Source: DATJLQ01 sp035509415
GTDB lineage: Bacteria > Pseudomonadota > Alphaproteobacteria > JACZXZ01
Direction of reading: 5' to 3'
DNA: 20,632 nt
NCBI GenBank assembly: GCA_035509415.1
Contig: DATJLQ010000092.1
Span: forward strand, 1-20,632
Position numbers and translations under genes: made by a program
Shown here: one piece after another, positions 14,675 through 20,632 of the stretch
How the letters are laid out: every line of letters begins with the position of its first letter
Numbering within the stretch: position 1 is the first letter of the stretch
Notes under the pieces: model-generated
What the model saw: only the letters and a program-made list of their open reading frames with translations
Told to the model about the DNA's origin: nothing
The model's database searches: none

Positions 14675-16450
14675 TCAATGCGCGTCCTCGAGCGCGGCGA
14701 CCTCGGTCGGCTCGAGATCGAGCGTCTCCTCGAACTCGACGATCTTGTCGATCTCGGTGCCCATCGCGATGTTGGTGACGCGCTCGAGCATGATCTCGAC
14801 CACGACCGGCACCTGGTACTCGGCGGTCCAGGCGCGCGCCTGGGCGAAGGCGTGGGCGAACTCGTTCGGGCTCCGGACCCGGATCGCCTTGCAGCCGAGC
14901 CCCTCGGCGACCGCGACGTGGTCGACGCCGTAGCCCTCGACGTCGGGCGCGTTGATGTTTTCGAACGAGAGCTGGACCTGGAAATCCATGTCGAAATTGC
15001 GCTGCGCCTGGCGGATCAGGCCGAGATAGGCGTTGTTCACCACGACGTGGATGTAGGGAAGCCTGAACTGCGCGCCGACCGCGAGCTCCTCGATGAGGAA
15101 CTGGAAATCGTAGTCGCCCGAAAGCGCCACGATCTCGCGCTCCGGATCGGCGACGCGCACGCCCAAGGCCGCGGGCAGCGTCCAGCCGAGCGGCCCCGCC
15201 TGGCCCGCGTTGATCCAGTGGTTGGGCCGGTTCACCTTGAGGAACTGGGCGCCCGCGATCTGCGACAGGCCGATGGTCGTGACGTAGCACACGTCGGGGC
15301 CGAAGGCCGCGTTCATCTCCTCGTAGACGCGCTGGGGCTTCAGGGGGATCTGGTCGAAGCGCGACTTCCGCAGCATGGTCTTCTTGCGCGCGAGGCATTC
15401 GGCGCGCCAGCCGCCGCGGCGCTTGAGCCGGCCCTGGGCCTTGCGCTCGGTCGCGGCCTCGATGAAGAGCGCGAGTGCGGCACCCGCGTCGGACACGATG
15501 CCGTAATCGGGCATGAAGACGCGCCCGATCTGGGTCGGCTCGATGTCGACATGCACGAACGTGCGGCCTTTCGTGTAGACGTCGATCGAGCCCGTATGGC
15601 GGTTGGCCCAGCGGTTGCCGATGCCGAGCACGAAATCGGATTTGAGGAACGTCGCGTTGCCGTAGCGGTGGCTGGTCTGGAGCCCGACCATGCCGGCCAT
15701 GAGCGGATGGTCGTCCGGGATCGAGCCCCAGCCCATGAGGGTCGGGATCACCGGCAGCTCGGCGATCTCGGCGAACTCGACCAGGAGGTCGGACGCGGCG
15801 GCGTTGATGATCCCGCCGCCCGCGATCAGCACGGGCCGCTCGGCCGCCTCCATCATGTCGAGCGCCTTCTCGATCTGCCGGCGCGTCGCCGCGGGCTTGT
15901 AGGCCGGAAGCGGCTCGTAGGTCTCGGCGTCGAACTCGATCTCGCCCATCTGCACGTCGATCGGAAGATCGATCAGCACCGGGCCCGGCCGGCCCGAGCG
16001 CATGAGGTGGAACGCCTGCTGGAACGCGCGCGGCACCAGCGCCGGCTCGCGCACGGTCACCGCCCATTTGGTCACCGGACGCGCGACCGATTCGATGTCG
16101 AGCGCCTGGAAATCCTCCTTGTAGAGGCGCGCGCGCGGCGCCTGGCCGGTGATGCACAGAATCGGGATCGAATCCGCCTGGGCGGAATAAAGGCCGGTGA
16201 TCATGTCGGTGCCCGCCGGGCCCGAGGTGCCGATGCACACGCCGATATTGCCCGCGCGCGCGCGCGTGAAGCCCTCGGCCATGTGGGACGCGGCCTCGAC
16301 GTGGCGCGCGAGCACGTGGCCGATCGATTGGCGCGCCCGCAACGCCGCATAGAGTGGATTGATGCCGGCCCCCGGAACGCCGAAGGCGTGGGTGACGCCC
16401 TCGCGCTCCATGACCCGGACGGCCGCTTCGATGGCGCGCATTCTGGACAT
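14675..16450 (-). CDS. gcl: Glyoxylate carboligase (tartronate semialdehyde synthase)
   Basis: A 591-residue thiamine-diphosphate enzyme that condenses two glyoxylates to tartronate semialdehyde and CO2, the entry step of the glycerate pathway. The match to E. coli Gcl (593 residues as I recall it) runs end to end: MSRMRAIEAAVRVME, FGVPGAGINP, CITGQAPRARLYKEDFQA, TLMGWGSIPDDHPLMAGMVG. V51 (ARHV) replaces the glutamate of most ThDP enzymes, a Gcl hallmark. The ThDP motif runs from GDYDF at 445 to NN at 473. The start at 16450 fits the family; a 22-residue extension from TTG is unlikely. It is the first gene of the gcl-hyi-PanE-like operon and diverges from an IclR regulator, the regulator class that controls gcl in enteric bacteria (AllR). 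Confidence 0.97.
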   Translation of the reverse strand: MSRMRAIEAAVRVMEREGVTHAFGVPGAGINPLYAALRARQSIGHVLARHVEAASHMAEGFTRARAGNIGVCIGTSGPAGTDMITGLYSAQADSIPILCITGQAPRARLYKEDFQALDIESVARPVTKWAVTVREPALVPRAFQQAFHLMRSGRPGPVLIDLPIDVQMGEIEFDAETYEPLPAYKPAATRRQIEKALDMMEAAERPVLIAGGGIINAAASDLLVEFAEIAELPVIPTLMGWGSIPDDHPLMAGMVGLQTSHRYGNATFLKSDFVLGIGNRWANRHTGSIDVYTKGRTFVHVDIEPTQIGRVFMPDYGIVSDAGAALALFIEAATERKAQGRLKRRGGWRAECLARKKTMLRKSRFDQIPLKPQRVYEEMNAAFGPDVCYVTTIGLSQIAGAQFLKVNRPNHWINAGQAGPLGWTLPAALGVRVADPEREIVALSGDYDFQFLIEELAVGAQFRLPYIHVVVNNAYLGLIRQAQRNFDMDFQVQLSFENINAPDVEGYGVDHVAVAEGLGCKAIRVRSPNEFAHAFAQARAWTAEYQVPVVVEIMLERVTNIAMGTEIDKIVEFEETLDLEPTEVAALEDAH

Positions 16451-16486
16451 GTCTCGATCTCCGGCTCGACCTTCGCTCGTGGCGCC

Positions 16487-16516
16487 ATGATGCGGGGCCG
16501 GGCTTACACGTGTCAA
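16487..16516 (-). promoter_or_regulatory. Predicted gcl promoter
   Basis: On the minus strand a perfect TTGACA and a CATCAT box lie 18 bases apart, about 35-65 bases before the gcl start. The inverted repeat at 16532-16546 lies just upstream of the -35 box. Confidence 0.35.
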
Positions 16517-16531
16517 TTTTTCCGAAATATT

Positions 16532-16546
16532 TTCCGCTAGACGGAA
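16532..16546. promoter_or_regulatory. TTCCG-N5-CGGAA inverted repeat, probable IclR site
   Basis: TTCCGCTAGACGGAA is a 5-5-5 inverted repeat in the AT-rich gap between gcl and the IclR gene. Operators of this type are common for IclR regulators. A second inverted pair (TTCCATC at 16585-16591, GATGGAA at 16608-16614) lies nearer the regulator gene and might serve autoregulation. Confidence 0.55.
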
Positions 16547-16700
16547 TGAATAATATATTCTAGTTATAACAGCGCAGTATGTTATTCCATCCGAGAAAAT
16601 TCACTACGATGGAAAAATATTCCGAAAGCTAAAATCACAAACGTCCGTGGCCGCTGGGTGACCGTGACGCACGTCGCAACGCACTTGGAGGGAGGTCCGA

Positions 16701-17543
16701 ATGGCCCATGCGATCGAACAACGCCGGAAGCGCGGCCGGCCACGTCTCGTCGATGTCCCCCACCCCGCGGGCGGGCCGATCCAGACCATCGACCGGGCAC
16801 TCGGGGTGTTGCGCATTCTCGCGGGGGCCGAGGGGCTCGCGCTCACCGACCTCGCGCAGCGCGCGGGCCTCGCGCCGTCGACCGCCCATCGCCTGCTCGC
16901 GAGCCTCGGCGCCCATCGCTTCGTGTTCCACGACGAGGAGCGCAGCCTCTGGTTCATCGGCGTCGGCGCCTTCGAGGTCGGCACCGCGTTCCTGCGCAGC
17001 CGCCGCCTCGCGGGCATCGGCCGCGTCACCATGCACGCGCTCATGGAGAGCACGGGCGAGACGGTCAATCTCGGCATCGAGGACAATGGCGAGATCGTGT
17101 TCATCTCCCAGGTCGAGAGCCATGGCGCGCTGCGCGCCTTCTTCCGCGCCGGCACGCGGGCCGCGATGCATGCCTCGGGCGTGGGCAAGGCGCTGCTCGC
17201 GCAATATCCCAAGCCGCGCGTGCGCGAGATCCTGCACAAGCGCGGCCTGCCGCGCTTCACCGCGCGTACCATCGTCGAGCCCGAGGCCCTGTTCCACGTC
17301 CTCGCCGAGACCCATGAGCGCGGCTGGGCAGTCGACGACGAGGAGCGCACCCTCGGCATGCGCTGCCTCGCGGCACCCATCTTCAACGAGCATGGGGAGG
17401 CGATTGCCGGAATCTCGCTCTCGGGCCCCGCGGTCCGCCTCACGCCGGAGCGCGTCCACGAGTTCGGGCCGCTGGTGCGGCGCTCGGCCGAGGAGATCAC
17501 GGCCTCGATCGGCGGCCGCGCGCCGGCCGCTCGAGCGCTCTGA
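16701..17543 (+). CDS. IclR-family transcriptional regulator
   Basis: A 280-residue regulator with an N-terminal winged helix-turn-helix (residues about 47-69, LTDLAQRAGLAPSTAHRLLA) and a C-terminal IclR effector domain (about 95-265, with ASGVGKALLAQ and RGWAVDDEERTLGMRCLAAPI). A short basic AT-hook-like run, RKRGRPRL, is at residues 9-16. GGAGGGAGG lies before the ATG. It is divergent from gcl and convergent with the acyl-CoA ligase pair, with only 14 bases between stop codons. By family analogy (AllR, BhcR) it probably senses glyoxylate or a related small acid and controls gcl-hyi; that is inference. Confidence 0.93.
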   Translation: MAHAIEQRRKRGRPRLVDVPHPAGGPIQTIDRALGVLRILAGAEGLALTDLAQRAGLAPSTAHRLLASLGAHRFVFHDEERSLWFIGVGAFEVGTAFLRSRRLAGIGRVTMHALMESTGETVNLGIEDNGEIVFISQVESHGALRAFFRAGTRAAMHASGVGKALLAQYPKPRVREILHKRGLPRFTARTIVEPEALFHVLAETHERGWAVDDEERTLGMRCLAAPIFNEHGEAIAGISLSGPAVRLTPERVHEFGPLVRRSAEEITASIGGRAPAARAL

Positions 17544-17557
17544 ACCCAAACGGCGCC

Positions 17558-18451
17558 TCACGCGACCTGCGGCTTGTGCGCGCCGAGCGCGTCGCGCATG
17601 ACGGCGCCGACCAGATGGGGGCTCGGCACGATGCGCACGCCCGCGGCGCGTAGCGCTTCGATCTTGGCCTCGGCGCCGCCCTCGCTTTCGCCCGCGAGGG
17701 CGCCTGCGTGACCCATGCGCCGGCTATGGGGCGCATGGCGGCCGACCACGAGGGCGACGACCGGCTTCGGCATGCCGTGGCGCGCGAGGAAGGCCGCCGC
17801 CTGCTCTTCCTCGGTGCCGCCGATCTCGCCCACGATCGCGACCGCCTCGGTCTCGGGGTCGGCGAAGAAGCGCTCGAGGCAATCGACGAAGCCGATGCCG
17901 TGTACCGGATCGCCGCCGATGCCGACGGTGGTCGATTGGCCCAGCCCGACCCGCGTGAGCTGGCTCACGATTTTGCTGGTGAGGGACGCCGAGCGCGAGA
18001 CGACGCCGACATGGCCCACCGACGCGCGGCCGGTCGCCATCACGCCGACCTTGCAGAGGCCGGGCGACAGCACGCCCTGCGAATTGGGCCCGACCAGGAG
18101 CGTGCGGCTACCCACGAGCGCCTCGCGCACGCGCAGCATGTCGAGGATCGGGATGCGCTCGGTCACGACGACGACCAGCGGCATCTCCGCCTCGATCGCC
18201 TCGATCATCGCGCGCGCGGCGCTGTCGGGGGGAACGAACACGGCGCTCGCGTTGGCGCCCGTCGCGCGCATCGCCTCGCGCACGGTCTCGAACACCGGGA
18301 GCCCGATATGGGTGCTCCCACCCTTCCCCGGTGTGACGCCGCCCACGACCTCGGTGCCGTAATGGACCATGCGGTCGGTGTGGAAGGTTCCCGCCCAGCC
18401 GGTCATGCCCTGGCAGACGAGGCGCGTGTCGCGGTCGATCAGGATCGACAT
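17558..18451 (-). CDS. SucD/MtkB-like acyl-CoA ligase, alpha subunit
   Basis: A 297-residue CoA-binding subunit of an NDP-forming acid-CoA ligase. The CoA-binding Rossmann part is at the start (GMTGWAGTFH, with Ala for the usual Gln), then GGVTPGKGG, the ligase motif GQSTTVGIGGDP, and the phosphorylated His in RMGHAGA (H248). The usual GPNCPG motif reads GPNSQG, and the segment after GHAGA differs from SucD. The ATG shares a base with the beta-subunit stop (TGATG), so translation is coupled. Succinyl-CoA synthetase is usually encoded with TCA genes; here the pair stands beside a glyoxylate operon. Malate thiokinase, which feeds malyl-CoA to glyoxylate, is one candidate, but the substrate is open. 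Confidence 0.88.
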   Translation of the reverse strand: MSILIDRDTRLVCQGMTGWAGTFHTDRMVHYGTEVVGGVTPGKGGSTHIGLPVFETVREAMRATGANASAVFVPPDSAARAMIEAIEAEMPLVVVVTERIPILDMLRVREALVGSRTLLVGPNSQGVLSPGLCKVGVMATGRASVGHVGVVSRSASLTSKIVSQLTRVGLGQSTTVGIGGDPVHGIGFVDCLERFFADPETEAVAIVGEIGGTEEEQAAAFLARHGMPKPVVALVVGRHAPHSRRMGHAGALAGESEGGAEAKIEALRAAGVRIVPSPHLVGAVMRDALGAHKPQVA

Positions 18452-19623
18452 CACATCCCTCCATGCGCGATCGCGACCGCGCGCTCGACCGCTTGCGCCA
18501 TGTCGGCGAGCTCGACGATCGGCAGCTTGAAGCTGTCGAGGCGGAGACGCGCCAGGTCCTCGTTCTTGCCGCCGAGGCGGAGGATGGTGGGGAGCGCGCG
18601 GCCCTTGCGCCGGACTGCGATCGCGAGTCCCTCGATGATCGTGTCGCAGGCTTGCATGCCGCCGCCATAGACGTTGACCAGCAGCACCTTGGCGCGCGGA
18701 TTGTCGAGCACCAGGCCGACGCCGTGGGCGATGTCGAGGCTCTTCGCCGTCGTGCGGATGTCCATGAAGTTCGCGGGCCGCCCGCCGGCATCGAAGATCA
18801 TGTCGACGGTCGCGAGGCCGAGGCCGGCGCCGTTCACCACCAGGCCGATGTCGCCGTCCATCTGCATGAAGTTGAGCTGATGGCGCTGGGCCTCGAGCTC
18901 GATCTCGTCGACCTCGTCGTCGTCGCGCAGCTGGGCGAGCTCGGGGTGGCGGAACAGCGCGTTGTCGTCGATCTCGATCTTGGCGTCGACCACGGTGAGC
19001 GCACCCGCGGCGTCGACCACCAGCGGATTGATCTCGATGAGGCGCGCGTCGAGGCCGATCATCGCCTGGTGGAGGCGGCGGATCGTCTCGGCGCCGTCGC
19101 GCGCCACCTGCCCCTCGAGCCCGATGCGCGCGCAGAAGCCCGCGACGTCGCCACCGAGCGTCTCGCCGCGCGTGTTGAAGCGGAGCGTCTCGAGCGTCGC
19201 CGCACCGCTCCTGTGGCGTTGCTCGATGGCGCTGCCGCCCGCGGCACTGCCGATCAAGAGCAACGTGCCCGTCGCGCCGTCGACCGCCATGGTGAGATAA
19301 AGCTCGCGCGCGACCCCGATCGCGGCCTCGACCAGGACGCGGTGCACGACCTGTCCCTCGGGGCCGGTCTGAGGAGTGACGAGGGGCTTCCCCAGGAGCT
19401 CGCGCGCGATCGCGCCCACCTCGGCGGGCGACCCGGCGGCGCGTACGCCACCGGCACTCGCGCGATCGCCGGCCAGGATCTGGGCTTTCACGATGAGGCG
19501 CTCGGCGCCGATTTCGGCGGCCATGGCCTGGGCTTCGTCGGCAGTGATCGCGACCCGTCCCTCGGGGCACGTCAACCCATAGAGAGACAGCACGCGCTTC
19601 GCCTGAAATTCTTGCAATTTCAT
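18451..19623 (-). CDS. SucC/MtkA-like acyl-CoA ligase, beta subunit
   Basis: A 390-residue ATP-grasp subunit, length as in SucC and MtkA. MKLQEFQAKRVLSLYG at the start, LEINPLVV-like IEINPLVVDAAG, VDAKIEIDDNALFRHPEL and VVNGAGLGLATVDMI place it firmly in the family. Two key loops differ. The nucleotide loop normally written GGRGKAGGV reads GDRASAGGV, and the glycine-rich loop after NFLDV (normally GGGA) reads IRTTA. The FGGIVRCD-type motif is YGGGMQACD. These changes suggest a separate clade with its own acid substrate. The start at 19623 has GGGAGG upstream; the frame continues 43 residues further without family sense. A promoter with an operator-like repeat lies 80-120 bases upstream. Confidence 0.88.
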   Translation of the reverse strand: MKLQEFQAKRVLSLYGLTCPEGRVAITADEAQAMAAEIGAERLIVKAQILAGDRASAGGVRAAGSPAEVGAIARELLGKPLVTPQTGPEGQVVHRVLVEAAIGVARELYLTMAVDGATGTLLLIGSAAGGSAIEQRHRSGAATLETLRFNTRGETLGGDVAGFCARIGLEGQVARDGAETIRRLHQAMIGLDARLIEINPLVVDAAGALTVVDAKIEIDDNALFRHPELAQLRDDDEVDEIELEAQRHQLNFMQMDGDIGLVVNGAGLGLATVDMIFDAGGRPANFMDIRTTAKSLDIAHGVGLVLDNPRAKVLLVNVYGGGMQACDTIIEGLAIAVRRKGRALPTILRLGGKNEDLARLRLDSFKLPIVELADMAQAVERAVAIAHGGM

Positions 19624-19706
19624 GCGTGTTCCTCCCATGAGCGCGACCGCCGGAGGCTTTCGCCTCTCTTTGGAACCCAGCGTTTCCGCCAGATCCGCGA
19701 CGCTTA

Positions 19707-19721
19707 GGTATACAATATACC
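19707..19721. promoter_or_regulatory. GGTATA-N3-TATACC operator
   Basis: A perfect 6-3-6 inverted repeat overlaps the -10 box predicted for the acyl-CoA ligase genes. TATAC-type repeats of this kind are common for GntR regulators; no candidate gene is adjacent. It differs from the TTCCG-N5-CGGAA repeat near gcl. Confidence 0.5.
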
Positions 19722-19742
19722 AAGACTCAAACCAGCAAGCAA
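19714..19742 (-). promoter_or_regulatory. Predicted promoter of the acyl-CoA ligase genes
   Basis: On the minus strand TTGCTT and TATATT (five of six -10 positions) are 17 bases apart. The start site would be about 80 bases before the beta-subunit ATG. The inverted repeat covers the -10 box. Confidence 0.45.
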
Positions 19743-19810
19743 CGATCTTCAATCGCGCTCGTCGCGCGAGAATGAAATCAATCGGGATCGACGACGATGA
19801 GGGTGCCGCT

Positions 19811-19827
19811 CGGCGCGCTTCGCGCCG
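19811..19827 (-). terminator. Hairpin after the Cys-rich gene
   Basis: A 7-bp stem (CGGCGCG/CGCGCCG) with a 3-base loop lies 21 bases past the stop codon of the Cys-rich gene. There is no U-tract, so terminator function is only suggested by position. Confidence 0.3.
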
Positions 19828-19847
19828 CCCTTATGCGACAACGGCGA

Positions 19848-20324
19848 TCATTGCGCGCAAATTTGCTGGCAATATTGGAAGAGATGGCCTCGGTCGAGGC
19901 ACTCATACGCGCATTTATAATCGACCTTCGGACCCGGCGGCGGCGCAGGCGTCGCGGCGGCCGCGGCAGCGGGGATGCTCGACGAAGCCGAAGCCGGCTT
20001 CGCAGGCGTGCCCGGTGCGGTGCTCGGCGCGGCACCGGTCGCAGTGCCGGGAGCCACGACACCGCCCGCGGGATGGGATTGCGCCGGCGCCGACCCGCTG
20101 CCGCCCGTGATCCAATCGGGCAGATCGGGCAGATCCGGAATCATCGGCCCCGTGCTTGCCGGCGGCGTCGGCAAGCCGTTGCTGCAAATGGCGACGCATT
20201 CCTTATAGAGCTTCCCGTGCGCGAGGCATTTGTTCACGCACATGAAGTCGGTCAGCGCCGAGGCGGGCGGCGACGTAAGCAAGACAAGGATCGAAGCGAG
20301 GGCGACCAAGATCGACGCACGCAT
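19848..20324 (-). CDS. Secreted protein with two CX3C-X9-CX3C modules
   Basis: A 158-residue exported protein. A signal peptide covers about residues 1-23 (ending PPASA). Two similar modules stand at the two ends of the mature chain: C29, C33, C43, C47 and C138, C142, C152, C156. Each has the exact spacing C-X3-C-X9-C-X3-C and shares the pattern CLxxGxL inside and IC at the end. Between them is a long Pro/Ala/Gly/Ser-rich linker with PDLPDLPDW. The pattern predicts two small helical hairpins, each clamped by two disulfides, on a flexible tether in the oxidising periplasm or outside the cell. I do not recognise the family. It has its own promoter and AGGGGAAG before the ATG, so it is likely a single-gene unit. 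Confidence 0.82.
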   Translation of the reverse strand: MRASILVALASILVLLTSPPASALTDFMCVNKCLAHGKLYKECVAICSNGLPTPPASTGPMIPDLPDLPDWITGGSGSAPAQSHPAGGVVAPGTATGAAPSTAPGTPAKPASASSSIPAAAAAATPAPPPGPKVDYKCAYECLDRGHLFQYCQQICAQ

Positions 20325-20367
20325 GGCTTCCCCTTACGCCGTTGCGCGCCCGACGGCGCGCGCGTGC

Positions 20368-20396
20368 ATTATAGGTCGATCGTCGGGGGATTGTAA
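20368..20396 (-). promoter_or_regulatory. Predicted promoter of the Cys-rich gene
   Basis: On the minus strand a perfect TATAAT lies 17 bases after TTACAA, about 45-70 bases before the start codon. It follows the terminator of the upstream membrane-protein gene. Confidence 0.5.
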
Positions 20397-20409
20397 CGGC
20401 CTTGGGCGT

Positions 20410-20435
20410 CCGCCCGCCCCGTGCGGGGCGGGCGG
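20410..20435 (-). terminator. Terminator of the partial membrane-protein gene
   Basis: A perfect 11-bp GC stem (CCGCCCGCCCC/GGGGCGGGCGG) with a 4-base loop lies 22 bases past the stop codon. The U-tract is absent, but stem length and position make it the best terminator candidate in the window. Confidence 0.6.
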
Positions 20436-20457
20436 TTCGCATTGCATTGCGGCAACC

Positions 20458-20632
20458 CTATTCCGCGGCGCGTCCCGCGGCCGAGTAGCCCGCCGCACCC
20501 TTCCAGACGGGCGGGCTGTTCTTGAGCGGGATGATGAGGAGGCCGGCGCAGATCGCCATGACCGCCCCCACGCCGATCGCGAACGGGAAGCCGTTGGACG
20601 CGATCAGCACCGCCGAGAGCACGCCGCCATAG
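20458..20632 (-). CDS. C-terminus of a membrane protein, probably MFS transporter (partial)
   Basis: Only the last 57 codons lie in the window; the gene continues past the right edge. The visible part has one full hydrophobic segment (FAIGVGAVMAICAGLLIIPL) preceded by part of another (YGGVLSAVLIASNGF), and ends in a short polar Ala/Gly-rich tail closed by TAG. The Gly-rich helix followed by a short cytoplasmic tail is what the last helices of Major Facilitator transporters look like. Given the glyoxylate genes nearby, an organic-acid carrier is possible, but substrate and even family are uncertain from so little sequence. Confidence 0.5.
   Translation of the reverse strand, partial: YGGVLSAVLIASNGFPFAIGVGAVMAICAGLLIIPLKNSPPVWKGAAGYSAAGRAAE

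Noticed and set aside
1..20632. CRISPR arrays, tRNA or rRNA genes, insertion sequences and attachment sites
   Set aside because: No regularly spaced repeats, no cloverleaf-like sequence that I could recognise, no transposase or integrase, and no terminal inverted repeats were found by reading.

Overview
The window is very GC-rich, with short intergenic gaps and strong GGAGG-type ribosome sites. Its content is typical of a free-living alphaproteobacterium with C1/C2-type metabolism, perhaps Rhizobiales or Rhodospirillales. That placement is inferred from gene style only. There is no rRNA, tRNA, insertion sequence, phage gene or CRISPR array. Almost every gene is on the minus strand; only a 64-residue orphan and an IclR regulator are on the plus strand.

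Layout. 23-577: cytochrome b561. 853-7602 (minus): a tightly coupled operon in the order TolC-like lipoprotein, periplasmic adaptor, RND pump, Fic-fold protein. Each junction is a 4-base stop/start overlap. 7603-8268: long gap with hairpins and one weak leader-ORF candidate. 8269-11945 (minus): an outer-membrane beta-barrel protein followed by two tandem, closely related secreted beta-propellers. 11946-12540: an AT-rich control region with several palindromes. 12541-12735 (plus): orphan small protein. 12754-16450 (minus): glyoxylate carboligase, hydroxypyruvate isomerase and a ketopantoate-reductase-family protein, with a divergent IclR regulator at 16701-17543. 17558-19623 (minus): a divergent succinyl-CoA-synthetase/malate-thiokinase-like pair. 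19848-20324 (minus): a secreted protein with two CX3C-X9-CX3C modules. 20458-20632: C-terminus of a membrane protein, probably an MFS transporter, cut by the window edge.

How they may work together. The right half looks like a glyoxylate-assimilation island. Gcl joins two glyoxylates to tartronate semialdehyde, Hyi interconverts this with hydroxypyruvate, and the PanE-like NAD(P)H enzyme occupies the place usually held by tartronate semialdehyde reductase. The acyl-CoA ligase pair could supply a CoA thioester (malyl-CoA or another) that is turned into glyoxylate. The porin/propeller set looks like an envelope system made under tight control. The adjoining plus-strand promoter carries a similar GGTCGACC operator.

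Most notable: a Fic protein with catalytic His replaced by Gly, encoded inside an RND operon; paired divergent promoters each with a GGTCGACC palindrome just past or overlapping the -10; the divergent acyl-CoA ligase; the PanE-family protein in a glyoxylate operon; and the tandem twin-CX3C secreted protein.
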